Notes: a model not told the origin generated them from the letters alone. A DNA stretch of 15,516 nucleotides from Candidatus Falkowiibacteriota bacterium (GCA_016208065.1 JACQYU010000054.1:1-15516); one strand, 5' to 3'; shown: positions 7,756 to 14,719, counted from the stretch's first letter. Numbers and translations are program-made.

Positions 7756-7829
7756 ATTAAATACAAAATTTTTAATTTTATAATTTTAAATTTTTAAATA
7801 ATATTCTAATTTTTAATATTAAAAAATTA

Positions 7830-7851
7830 TTTATCCCCGGAGCGGGATAAA
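7830..7851 (-). terminator. Possible terminator hairpin after eno
   Basis: An 8-bp perfect stem (TTTATCCC / GGGATAAA) with a 6-nt loop lies 16 bp after the enolase stop. On the minus strand it is followed by TAATTTTTTAATATT, a modest T-rich tract. It could terminate eno or attenuate read-through into the mutase genes. The whole gap is A/T-rich, so this is tentative. Confidence 0.4.
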
Positions 7852-7867
7852 ATTCAAAATTAAAAAA

Positions 7868-9148
7868 TTATTTCAAATTGTCTTCTATCTCCATCAATCT
7901 ATTATACTTAGCGACCCGCTCGCCGCGGGCAAGCGATCCGGACTTAATATAATCGGCGCCTGCGGCTACCGCTAAATCAGCGATAAAATCATCAGTGGTT
8001 TCTCCGCTTCGGTGGGACACAATAATTTTATAATTATGCTTTTGGGCCAGCTTAACGCAGGCAATGGTTTCGGTTAAGGTTCCGACTTGATTGGGCTTGA
8101 TTAAAATAGCGTTGGCGGCGCGCTCTTTTATTCCTTTTCTTAAGCGCTCAAGATTAGTTACGAATAAATCATCGCCAATCAGCATGATATTCGAACCCAG
8201 CTCTTTATTTAATTTTTGCCAGCCGGCCCAATCGTCTTCGGCCAAGCCGTCCTCAATATAAATAATCGGGTATTTTCTAAACCACTCGTAATATAAGCCG
8301 GTTAAGGTAGCCGCGGTAAAACTCGCTTGATCCAATTTAAAAATATATCTTCCGTCCGCTTTATTATAAAGCTGGGACGAACCGACGTCTACGCTCTCCG
8401 CTTCTTTATATCTTTTTTCTATGGTTTTCAAGTCGGCCATAATCAATTCAATGGCTTGGATAGAGGAAACTATGTCAGGCGCGTAGCCGCCTTCATTGCC
8501 GACATCGGTATCAAACCCGGCCATTTTTAAAACCCGGCCCAAAGAATGAAAAATTTCCGCGCCGATTCTGACTTTTTCTTTAAAATCGGCCTTTAAAACC
8601 GGAATAATCATGAATTCTTGAAAATCCAAATTAGTATCGGCATGTTTGCCGCCGTTAAAAATATTAAAGCATGGCGTCGGCATTTGGAATTTTCCTCCCC
8701 CTGACAAGGGGGAGTTAGAGGGGGTTATAAATTCAAATTTATCAGCTATATACTCGTATAATTCCATCCCCTTAACTAGCGCGCCGGCGCGCGCGCAAGC
8801 GAGCGATACGGACAAAATAGCATTGGCGCCCAGCTTGCTTTTATTTTTAGTAGCGTCCAGCTTTATCATCAAATCATCAATTTTTTCCTGATCGCTTATT
8901 TCCAGCCCGATTATTTTCGGCGCGATTTTCTTTTCAACGTTTTTAACGGCCGTTAAAACTCCCAAGCCGCCATACCTAGATTTATCATCATCACGCAGTT
9001 CAATCGCTTCATGGACGCCCGTAGAAGCGCCCGAAGGCACGCTGGCTTTGGCGCTTATGCCATTATCCAGCAAAACGCAAGTTTCCACGGTCGGATTGCC
9101 CCGCGAATCCAATATTTCTCGAGACATGATTTTTTTTATTTTAGGCAT
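7868..9148 (-). CDS. eno: Enolase with a short in-frame insert
   Basis: Phosphopyruvate hydratase: 2-phosphoglycerate to phosphoenolpyruvate, Mg-dependent. At 426 residues it has normal length. Seen: the N-terminal REILDSRGNPTVE, the flexible loop VPSGASTGVHEA, GKHADTNLDFQEFM with His169 and Glu178, DVGNEGGYAPD with the catalytic Glu219, the metal motif YIEDGLAEDDW, LIKPNQVGT with the catalytic Lys, SHRSGETTD and the C-terminal Lys in YIKSGSLARGERVAKYN. Between YEYIADK and FQMPTP an extra stretch (about residues 138-153, including SNSPLSGGGK) is encoded by a palindrome-bearing DNA insert. The fold and active site should tolerate it because it falls in the linker before the barrel domain. A weak GGAAG lies 7 nt before the ATG. 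The gene follows the broken GxxExxY cassette. Confidence 0.96.
   Translation of the reverse strand: MPKIKKIMSREILDSRGNPTVETCVLLDNGISAKASVPSGASTGVHEAIELRDDDKSRYGGLGVLTAVKNVEKKIAPKIIGLEISDQEKIDDLMIKLDATKNKSKLGANAILSVSLACARAGALVKGMELYEYIADKFEFITPSNSPLSGGGKFQMPTPCFNIFNGGKHADTNLDFQEFMIIPVLKADFKEKVRIGAEIFHSLGRVLKMAGFDTDVGNEGGYAPDIVSSIQAIELIMADLKTIEKRYKEAESVDVGSSQLYNKADGRYIFKLDQASFTAATLTGLYYEWFRKYPIIYIEDGLAEDDWAGWQKLNKELGSNIMLIGDDLFVTNLERLRKGIKERAANAILIKPNQVGTLTETIACVKLAQKHNYKIIVSHRSGETTDDFIADLAVAAGADYIKSGSLARGERVAKYNRLMEIEDNLK
8690..8737. repeat. Palindromic repeat-like insert inside enolase
   Basis: A 48-bp stretch holds a perfect 8-bp stem, CTCCCCCT (8695-8702) and AGGGGGAG (8707-8714), with a 4-nt loop, followed by TTAGAGGGGGTT. 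It keeps the enolase frame and encodes 16 residues not expected at this place in the family. GC-rich CTCCCCCTTGTCAGGGGGAG-type words are, from memory, a common dispersed intergenic repeat in Patescibacteria drafts. There is no second copy in this window. Confidence 0.65.
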
Positions 9149-9157
9149 AAATTACTT

Positions 9158-9631
9158 CCCGTAAATCTACAAATCGTCTACAAATATTACGAATTTATTT
9201 TTTGAAGATTGTTGGGGTTTAATACTCTAATATATTTAACGCCGTTTGGCATAAAATTTGTTAAAATCGCCAACTTTAAACCAGTAATCTGTAAATATTG
9301 TTTTACCTGCTCTAAATTCTGTTTAGAAAAATGATTTCCCTTTTTAAGCTCTAACACTATTTTATCGTCTACAATAAAATCAATATAATTAATTGCTATT
9401 ACCTTACCTCTTATGACTATCTTATAGGCTGCCTATCTTTTATATTTAATTTTTTCTTTATTAAAGCATTCTGTTATTGCATTTTCATAATATTTTTCTT
9501 TATATCCGTAACCTAATTCATTATATACTTCAAATAAGACGCCGACGATTTTATAACTTAAATCTTTATATAAAATTTTCTCCTCCTTCATAATATTTGT
9601 GGTATTCGTAGTAAATTCGTAGATTCGTGGG
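9158..9631. repeat. Inverted-repeat cassette enclosing the GxxExxY pseudogene
   Basis: A perfect 9-bp inverted pair brackets the pseudogene exactly: CAAATATTA (9181-9189, containing its stop) and TAATATTTG (9591-9599, starting at its ATG). Outside this, 9158-9174 and 9615-9631 form a second inverted pair matching at 13 of 17 bases (ATTTGTAGATTTACGGG against ATTCGTAGATTCGTGGG). The element fills almost all the space between the eno start (9148) and the SIMPL-gene stop (9634). Words of the same kind recur in the gene-free element at 14621-14719, including the exact 11-mer TACAAATATTA. Confidence 0.7.
9187..9591 (-). pseudogene. GxxExxY-family protein gene broken by an in-frame TAG
   Basis: Read from the ATG at 9589-9591, this frame encodes about 134 residues of the GxxExxY family, a small family with a PD-(D/E)XK-nuclease-like core and unclear function. 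Seen: LSYKIVGVLFEVYNELG, the name motif GYKEKYY, then the core Asp in INYIDFIVDD, the ELK of the nuclease-like motif, and QVKQYLQITGLKLAIL near the end. Codon 53 (9433-9435) is TAG, and the frame then continues cleanly to TAA at 9187-9189. The family usually has Gln there, so one C-to-T change (CAG to TAG) explains the break. Without readthrough only the first 52 residues would be made. AAGGAGGAG occurs just inside the frame rather than upstream of it. A sequencing error cannot be excluded. The gene fills an inverted-repeat cassette between the SIMPL gene and eno. Confidence 0.85.
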
Positions 9632-9633
9632 GG

Positions 9634-10392
9634 TTATAAAATTTCATATTGCACCGTGGCGAAAACCGTAATCTCGTTGCTGCCGGCTTCAACCGCCGCG
9701 GTAGCGCCGCCGCCCATGCCGGACACGGCTTTATCAAGAGCATAAAGCGGCATTGGCTGGCCGTCGGTTGACGATTCGCTGAAAGAAATAATTTTGCCAA
9801 GCTTAACGCCTACGATATCCGATAAAGCGCTGGCTTTGGCCTTAGCCTGCTCTAAAGCTTTCGCTCTGGCTTCTTCTTTGAGTTTTTCCGGGTTATCTAT
9901 CTCAAAGCTTAAATTACCAATTTGATTTAATCCAATTGACCCGGCAGCATCTAAAATCCGGCTAACCCCATCCATCTCCCTGACTTTAACGCTTAAGTCC
10001 TGGCTGACTAAATAGCCGCGTAAAGTTTGTTTGCCGTTATTAGACCAATCATATTGCGGCGAGATGTAATAATTAATCGTTTTTATGTCTTTGGCGTCAA
10101 CCTTAAAATCCTTTTTAAGCTTATCAATCATGGCATTCATTTTAGCGGTATTTTCTTTTTGCGCTTCAGCCACGGTCTTTTTTTCCACGCTATAACCAAG
10201 TTGAATTTTAGCGACATCCGGCACGCCGGTAACTTTGCCTTCGCCGGTAATGGAAATAGAATGGCTTTCTTTCGGGCTAATGCCGATATAATTATGGGCC
10301 TTAACCGCGTTCCAGCTTAAAATGCTAAGATAAACCGCGCCCAGCGTTAGAAAAACACCGATAAAAATTGTTGCGATTTTGTTTGGAATCAT
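9634..10392 (-). CDS. SIMPL-domain (DUF541) membrane-anchored protein
   Basis: A 252-residue protein with an N-terminal hydrophobic segment (about residues 7-27) acting as signal anchor, then a SIMPL/DUF541 domain, the family of E. coli YggE and BP26-like proteins. Seen: the domain opening SISITGEGKVTGVPDVAKI, VEKKTVAEAQKENTAKM, the YYISPQYDW region with GYLVSQDLSVKV, LDAAGSIGLNQI, and an ALEQAKAKASALSDIVGVKLG helix. It probably sits outside the cytoplasmic membrane; the molecular role of the family is poorly defined (oxidative-stress and ring-forming reports exist). It starts 22 bp after the pgk stop, so the two are likely co-transcribed. The tail has a GMGGGATAAVEAG low-complexity stretch before the last strand. 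Confidence 0.9.
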   Translation of the reverse strand: MIPNKIATIFIGVFLTLGAVYLSILSWNAVKAHNYIGISPKESHSISITGEGKVTGVPDVAKIQLGYSVEKKTVAEAQKENTAKMNAMIDKLKKDFKVDAKDIKTINYYISPQYDWSNNGKQTLRGYLVSQDLSVKVREMDGVSRILDAAGSIGLNQIGNLSFEIDNPEKLKEEARAKALEQAKAKASALSDIVGVKLGKIISFSESSTDGQPMPLYALDKAVSGMGGGATAAVEAGSNEITVFATVQYEIL

Positions 10393-10414
10393 AGAATTAT
10401 TTTAATGTTAATAA

Positions 10415-11566
10415 TTATTTCACTATCCCCTTAAGCCCGGGCATCGGCTCTCCGCCAAGATAAGTCAGCATAGCTCCTCCGCCGGTTGAAACCCAGTCAA
10501 TATAGTTTTCCATTTTTGTCATCTTTAAGGCTTCAATGGTTTCGCGGCCGCCAACCGCGCCGAAAGCCCGGCCGGTAGACCTCGTTGCCACGAAACGCGC
10601 GATTGACAGCGTACCGTGCTTAAAACGCTCGTTTTCAAAATAGCCCATCGGCCCGTTCCAAACTATGGTATTAGCCTGCCTGATAAAACTAACGAACAGC
10701 TTGATTGTGCGCGGTCCGATATCTAAAATAATATCGTCTTTAGCGACTTTGTTAACCGGCTTAACTTCAATATTTTTACCATTAGCTTTTTTAGCGACCA
10801 TAACATCAACCGGCAAAATAATATTTTTATGTTTTTTAGCCAATTCAGCCGCTATTTTTATGCCGGTTTTATCAACAAGCGACTTGCCGATTTTAAAGCC
10901 ATGGGCGGCGATGAAATTATTGGCTAATGCTCCGCCGATTAAAATCCTTAAAGACATTTTAGCCAATTTTTTTATTAAGGCTATCTTAGTCTTAATTTTA
11001 GCGCCGCCGATTATGGAAATTAACGGCTGCTTCGGCTTTAAAATTTTATTCAAATTTAAAATTTCTTTTTCTAAAAGCAAGCCGGCGAAAGCGGGCAGAT
11101 ATTTTTTAATGGCGCTAAGCGAAGCATGCTTGCGGTGGCCAACGGCGAAGGCGTCATTAACATAAATATCCGCCAAACCGGCCAGAGACTTGGCGAATTT
11201 TTTATCGTTCTTTTCTTCGCCCGAGTTAAAGCGCAGATTTTCCAAAAAAATCATGTCTTTATTTTCCATTTTTTCTACAGCTTTTTTAATTTTACCAACG
11301 GAAAATTTATTGATAAACAATATTTTTCTGCCTAACAGCCGGGCCAATCTTTTAGCCGCCGGTTCGGCCGAATTGCCCTTATTTAAATGGGTAGTAATGA
11401 TTATCTTTGAATTATGCCTTAATAAATAACGGACGGTCGGCAAAGTCGCCACGATTTTATAGTCGCTTTTAATAAGGCCGTTTTTCATGGGCACGTTTAA
11501 ATCAGCGCGCAGTAAAACAATTTTTCCCGATAAATTTTTAGCATTCTTAATAGACTTTATTTTCAT
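10415..11566 (-). CDS. pgk: Phosphoglycerate kinase
   Basis: Transfers phosphate from 1,3-bisphosphoglycerate to ADP in glycolysis; monomeric two-domain cytosolic enzyme. From the ATG at 11564-11566 it has 383 residues, close to the normal 390-400. Seen: LRADLNVP (Arg20, Asp22, Asn24), TTHLNKG (family usually SHLGRP), LENLRFNSGEEKND, VNDAFAVGHRKHAS, IIGGAKIKTK, LIGGALANNF, IVWNGPMGYFE and DWVSTGGGAML with LPG-like MPGLKG at the end. The usual GGGDT nucleotide motif is GGRET here. The frame extends to a TTG at 11632, but that part overlaps the -10 promoter element and reads MIYAIIISIR, so I reject it. It lies 22 bp above the SIMPL gene, and above eno and the mutases, so it begins the glycolytic block. 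Confidence 0.95.
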   Translation of the reverse strand: MKIKSIKNAKNLSGKIVLLRADLNVPMKNGLIKSDYKIVATLPTVRYLLRHNSKIIITTHLNKGNSAEPAAKRLARLLGRKILFINKFSVGKIKKAVEKMENKDMIFLENLRFNSGEEKNDKKFAKSLAGLADIYVNDAFAVGHRKHASLSAIKKYLPAFAGLLLEKEILNLNKILKPKQPLISIIGGAKIKTKIALIKKLAKMSLRILIGGALANNFIAAHGFKIGKSLVDKTGIKIAAELAKKHKNIILPVDVMVAKKANGKNIEVKPVNKVAKDDIILDIGPRTIKLFVSFIRQANTIVWNGPMGYFENERFKHGTLSIARFVATRSTGRAFGAVGGRETIEALKMTKMENYIDWVSTGGGAMLTYLGGEPMPGLKGIVK

Positions 11567-11615
11567 ATAAACACTAAAATTCGCGCAAACAAAAATGTCG
11601 CATCTTATGCTAATT

Positions 11616-11624
11616 ATTATAGCA
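11616..11624 (-). promoter_or_regulatory. Extended -10 promoter for pgk
   Basis: On the minus strand TGCTATAAT (11624-11616) is a full extended -10 element (TGnTATAAT). No good -35 hexamer lies 16-18 bp upstream, which is usual for extended -10 promoters. It starts just below the preceding terminator and implies a leader of about 43 nt before the pgk ATG at 11566. Confidence 0.65.
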
Positions 11625-11641
11625 TAAATCAACCATAATAA

Positions 11642-11671
11642 AAACCCGTTTAGTTTTTGCTAAACAGGTTT
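11642..11671 (-). terminator. Rho-independent terminator after the HtrA-like gene
   Basis: The 12-nt arms (11642-11653 and 11660-11671) pair with 11 of 12 matches around a 6-nt loop, and on the minus strand the stem runs into GGGTTTTTATTAT. It lies 30 nt after the stop of the HtrA-like gene and just before the pgk promoter, separating the envelope genes from the glycolytic block. Confidence 0.75.
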
Positions 11672-11701
11672 AATTAACGGCTAAATTTAAAGCTTTATGT
11701 T

Positions 11702-12859
11702 TTACTTAAGCTCTCCCAATGTTACTTCAACCACTTTTTCAGCGCTATCGCGCATAATCAATAAATTGATTTTATCCCCGGCCGCGTAACTCTGAATAAT
11801 ATCAACCAAATTGTTAGCTTTATCAAGATTAATGCCGTCAACCGAAATTATAATATCGCCTTCTTTTAAGCCCGCCTTTTCCGCCGGACCGCCCTTCTTT
11901 ACCGCGACCCCCTTTTCGTCTTTATAAATAATTACGCCCTTCTGCCAATTATTATTTTGTTCATCTATGGCGATAAGCGCGGCCAGATTAATATAATTAA
12001 CGCCCAGGCTTGGCCTGATTATGGCTTTATTCTTAAATAAGCTGTTGGCCGCGGCTTTTAAATGCGCCATAGGCTCAATCTCGCCTTTTAAGTCAATTAA
12101 ACCCAAAGCGTCGCCGGCCAGATTGAATATAATCGAGCCTTTAAACTCTTGCGGCACAGCATTATTTAAAACCAGCTTATTGGCGGAAAAATTATCGCTT
12201 GACTCAACCGGTTCGCCGCCTTCTTTAATGCCGAGAATTGATGAAACCCAGCTTGATCCCGGCCAATTAACGCTAATTATCAAATTGCCTCTTTTAATAT
12301 CCTTATTTTCCGCGAATTTTTTTACCGGTAAATCCTTGGCCGCGATATGAATAAAATTAAAACCGCTAAGGCCGTCGCTAACGACTTTGTCAATCTGGTA
12401 TATTTTTTTATCTTTAGTAATAACGGCGTAATCGGCGTAAATTTTATTTAAGGCTAAGGCGGTTACTATCCAGCCGTCCGAGGTTATAATAAAACCCTGC
12501 CCGGCCGCTTCGCTTATTTTATAAAAATTATTCCGAGAAAAAACATTGCCCGGCTTAACAAGCTTCTGCTTTTTATAAATGCCGACTAAACTAAAGCTGG
12601 CCGAATTAGCGGTTTCTTCTATCTTTACGTCCTGCTGCACAATAACATTTTTAGCATTGCTGATTACTATGCCATGGTCTTTGAATTCTCCCCGAGAAAA
12701 ATCAAGGTCGCCGAAAGCGGAAAAATTATACGAGGCGTCAATTAAATAAGATTTGGCGATTATATCGCCGATTATGCCGCCGCCGATGCTCAAAATCAAG
12801 ATAGCTACCGCCAAAAAAACTAATTTATGTTTTTTAATAAATTCTTTTATATAATTCAT
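11702..12859 (-). CDS. Membrane-anchored HtrA/DegP-like protein with PDZ domain, catalytic triad not seen
   Basis: A 385-residue protein: cytoplasmic start, one membrane segment (about 13-35), a trypsin-like domain (about 80-265) and a C-terminal PDZ domain (about 282-385, GGPAEKAGLKEGDIIISVDG). The protease region keeps the HtrA fold signature, for example GQGFIITSDGWIVTALAL (120-137) where active enzymes read GSGFI..DGYILTNNHVV, and GFNFIHI (166-172) where they read DLAVLKI. The nucleophile block GNSGGPL is replaced by GSIIFNLAGDALGLIDL (241-257). So His, Asp and Ser all appear missing. It is probably a non-proteolytic, surface-facing binding or chaperone protein; binding through PDZ is inferred. 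It follows the polytopic membrane gene by 45 bp and ends at a terminator. Confidence 0.85.
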   Translation of the reverse strand: MNYIKEFIKKHKLVFLAVAILILSIGGGIIGDIIAKSYLIDASYNFSAFGDLDFSRGEFKDHGIVISNAKNVIVQQDVKIEETANSASFSLVGIYKKQKLVKPGNVFSRNNFYKISEAAGQGFIITSDGWIVTALALNKIYADYAVITKDKKIYQIDKVVSDGLSGFNFIHIAAKDLPVKKFAENKDIKRGNLIISVNWPGSSWVSSILGIKEGGEPVESSDNFSANKLVLNNAVPQEFKGSIIFNLAGDALGLIDLKGEIEPMAHLKAAANSLFKNKAIIRPSLGVNYINLAALIAIDEQNNNWQKGVIIYKDEKGVAVKKGGPAEKAGLKEGDIIISVDGINLDKANNLVDIIQSYAAGDKINLLIMRDSAEKVVEVTLGELK

Positions 12860-12904
12860 AATTTATTTAATATTTTAATATTTCTTATTTATCCCGTCCG
12901 GGGC

Positions 12905-13666
12905 CTATAGCCACCTGGCCGTAAACAATATAAGAAATAAACTAACCGGACCCAAGATTAAATATATTCTTACCTTGCTTGCGTCTAATTTGTCAAGCAG
13001 ATGATTTTTAATAAGCCCGGCTATCACATAAAAACAAATGGCCAGGCAAAGGCCGGAAATATTATAATTAAAAGGCAAAAATGAAATTGACCAGCATAAT
13101 TCAACCAGAATCAAGCAACTTATTAAAATATACGGCAAGCCTTTTTTAAATTCAATTTTATTAGCCCAAATAATCTGATAAATGATCAAAGCGGCCGCGG
13201 CCAGCATAACCAGCGCCAGGCGGAAAATCGGCAAATTCAGAAAAGACTCCAGGCCGTAAATTGTGGCTGAAATAAGAAAAAAGCTAAGCCAGCTCGCGTA
13301 AGAGGAAATATTTTCTATGCTAAAAACTTCATAGGCGCCCGGATTTAAAAGATAATAATAAACATAACGCAAATAAAAATACAAAAACGCTAAATTTAAG
13401 AAAAATAACAATTGGATAAACGATTTTGAACTTAAAAAAACCGAATAAGCCATAACAGCGGTAGACATAATTGCCGGCAGGATTAAATAATTCCACCACT
13501 CTTTATCAACCTGGCTTGATCTGCAAAATTGCCAAACCGCAAAAAATATCAGTAAATTTATTAAAACAGCGGCCACATAAATTAATTTTGGATAAAAAAA
13601 ATATATTTGATCAAGGATATAGACTGCCAGAGGTATAAGCAGGGGAAAAAGGCGATTTAATTTCAT
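12905..13666 (-). CDS. Unrecognised polytopic membrane protein
   Basis: I do not recognise this 253-residue protein. It is almost entirely hydrophobic, with eight or nine predicted membrane segments (about 5-23, 26-47, 59-79, 82-106, 121-142, 147-167, 177-197, 201-219, 231-250) and short loops rich in Tyr and Phe. No enzymatic motif is evident. It starts MKLNRLFPLL at the ATG 13664-13666. It lies between a single-pass protein gene and the HtrA-like gene, all spaced by less than 80 bp and read in the same direction, which suggests an operon with an envelope role. Confidence 0.8.
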   Translation of the reverse strand: MKLNRLFPLLIPLAVYILDQIYFFYPKLIYVAAVLINLLIFFAVWQFCRSSQVDKEWWNYLILPAIMSTAVMAYSVFLSSKSFIQLLFFLNLAFLYFYLRYVYYYLLNPGAYEVFSIENISSYASWLSFFLISATIYGLESFLNLPIFRLALVMLAAAALIIYQIIWANKIEFKKGLPYILISCLILVELCWSISFLPFNYNISGLCLAICFYVIAGLIKNHLLDKLDASKVRIYLILGPVSLFLILFTARWL

Positions 13667-13745
13667 TTGCCCTGTTAAATAAGATCTGAATCTCTTCGCG
13701 GAGAAACAGCTTACTTATAATTAATTTTAAGCTTTCGTCTCTTAA

Positions 13746-14159
13746 TTAATCATTTAACCAGCTATAATCGGCTTTTAGCTGGTTAAACGCCTGGAGGCTA
13801 TCGCTTTTGCCTTGCTCGTCTTTTTGGCTTAAATAATTCTCCATGCTGTTTAAAGCTAAAATAAACCGCATATGCAGCTCTTTAAATTCCAACGGCACCC
13901 TTAAATCCAGCAGCTTGTTTTTTAATTCCATAATATCTTTTTCAGCAAGGCTGTCCGCCTTAATTAAATTTTCATAAGCGCTAAGAAATTCCTTGGTTTT
14001 TAATTTATAGCCATTTTCCGGCGAAACCGAGCTTTCGGATTTTATTGGCTTACCGGAATTATCAATTTTCCTAGCCGATTCCGAAGTAAGTATTAAGTAT
14101 AAAACCAAAACAAACAAAACCAATAAAAGAAAAATTAAAATTTTTTGTTTTTTTTGCAT
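13746..14159 (-). CDS. Unrecognised small protein with N-terminal membrane anchor
   Basis: This 137-residue protein has a positively charged start (MQKKQK), one hydrophobic segment (about 8-25), a Ser-rich linker (about 26-48) and a helical, charged C-terminal region (about 52-137) containing YENLIKADSLAEKDIMELK. The arrangement suggests an anchored extracytoplasmic protein with a small helical domain. No known family was recognised. It lies 79 bp above the polytopic membrane gene and 66 bp below the 109-residue gene. Confidence 0.75.
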   Translation of the reverse strand: MQKKQKILIFLLLVLFVLVLYLILTSESARKIDNSGKPIKSESSVSPENGYKLKTKEFLSAYENLIKADSLAEKDIMELKNKLLDLRVPLEFKELHMRFILALNSMENYLSQKDEQGKSDSLQAFNQLKADYSWLND

Positions 14160-14225
14160 ATTGATTATTCTATTATTTACAAATATTATTCATCACGTCC
14201 GCCGGGGAAAAAGTTTTTAAAGCTT

Positions 14226-14555
14226 TTATAAATCAAATTTTTCAGCTTCCATCTCAAGCCAATCGTTTAAAGCCTCGTCCCATTTATAGGCTTTTAATTT
14301 ATGCGATTTTTCATCCCGGCTATAAACATAATCAATCACGGTTTCCGAGCCGATGCGGTTTGAATATTTGGTTTTTTTATCTAAAATAACCGGCTTGGAA
14401 ATAAACTCCAGCCTCATCCTGCCCAATGGCCCGTTAAAAACTATATAATCAATATCCTTGCCGCCCTCATCTTCAAGATGCTCTTTGCCGCTCTCAAGAA
14501 CTTTGAAATTATCTTTAATATTGCCGACTATTTCCTGCCATTTTTCTATGGTCAT
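14226..14555 (-). CDS. Unrecognised small soluble protein
   Basis: A 109-residue, acidic, apparently cytosolic protein without membrane segments. Its middle (IDYIVFNGPLGRMRLEFISKP) reads like alternating beta strands, and the end (KAYKWDEALNDWLEMEAEKFDL) is Trp/acid-rich. I recognise no characterised family. Its regular codon use, good start (ATG 14553-14555) and tidy spacing to the next gene support it as real. It lies below pilT, separated by a repeat element, so a link to pili is only a possibility. Confidence 0.75.
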   Translation of the reverse strand: MTIEKWQEIVGNIKDNFKVLESGKEHLEDEGGKDIDYIVFNGPLGRMRLEFISKPVILDKKTKYSNRIGSETVIDYVYSRDEKSHKLKAYKWDEALNDWLEMEAEKFDL

Positions 14556-14620
14556 AAGTGTTTTATCTTACTTGCCCACGGTTAATTATTGTTTTAGGGA
14601 TTTCTGTTTTTTACATTTAC

Positions 14621-14719
14621 TCCCGCGAATCTACAAACCTGCCTGCCGGCAGGCAGGTCAGCTACAAATTTACAAATATTAAACAAGCTATTTTTATTGG
14701 TATTTGTAGATTTGTGGGA
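14621..14719. repeat. Gene-free inverted-repeat element between pilT and the small genes
   Basis: The outer arms 14621-14637 and 14703-14719 form an inverted pair matching at 15 of 17 bases (TCCCGCGAATCTACAAA against the complement of TTTGTAGATTTGTGGGA). Inside are the perfect 20-bp palindrome and the 11-mer TACAAATATTA (14671-14681), also found at the left end of the GxxExxY cassette (9179-9189). It looks like a shorter, empty relative of that cassette. The rest of the gap 14556-14785 is A/T-rich, with no gene or clear promoter seen. Confidence 0.75.
14638..14657. repeat. Perfect 20-bp palindrome, copy 3
   Basis: Identical to the palindrome at 3224-3243 and self-complementary over all 20 bases. 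It lies directly inside the left arm of the inverted-repeat element. Confidence 0.95.

Noticed and set aside
9433..9435. Genetic-code reassignment of TAG
   Set aside because: Other genes use normal codes, and a single nonsense mutation or read error explains one TAG in an accessory gene.
10665..11429. Plus-strand frames opposite pgk, up to 166 residues
   Set aside because: Antisense shadows of a certain pgk; hydrophobicity is explained by complementary codons.
11567..11632. Extended pgk start at a TTG
   Set aside because: It overlaps the TGnTATAAT promoter element, and the family N terminus begins at the ATG 11564-11566.
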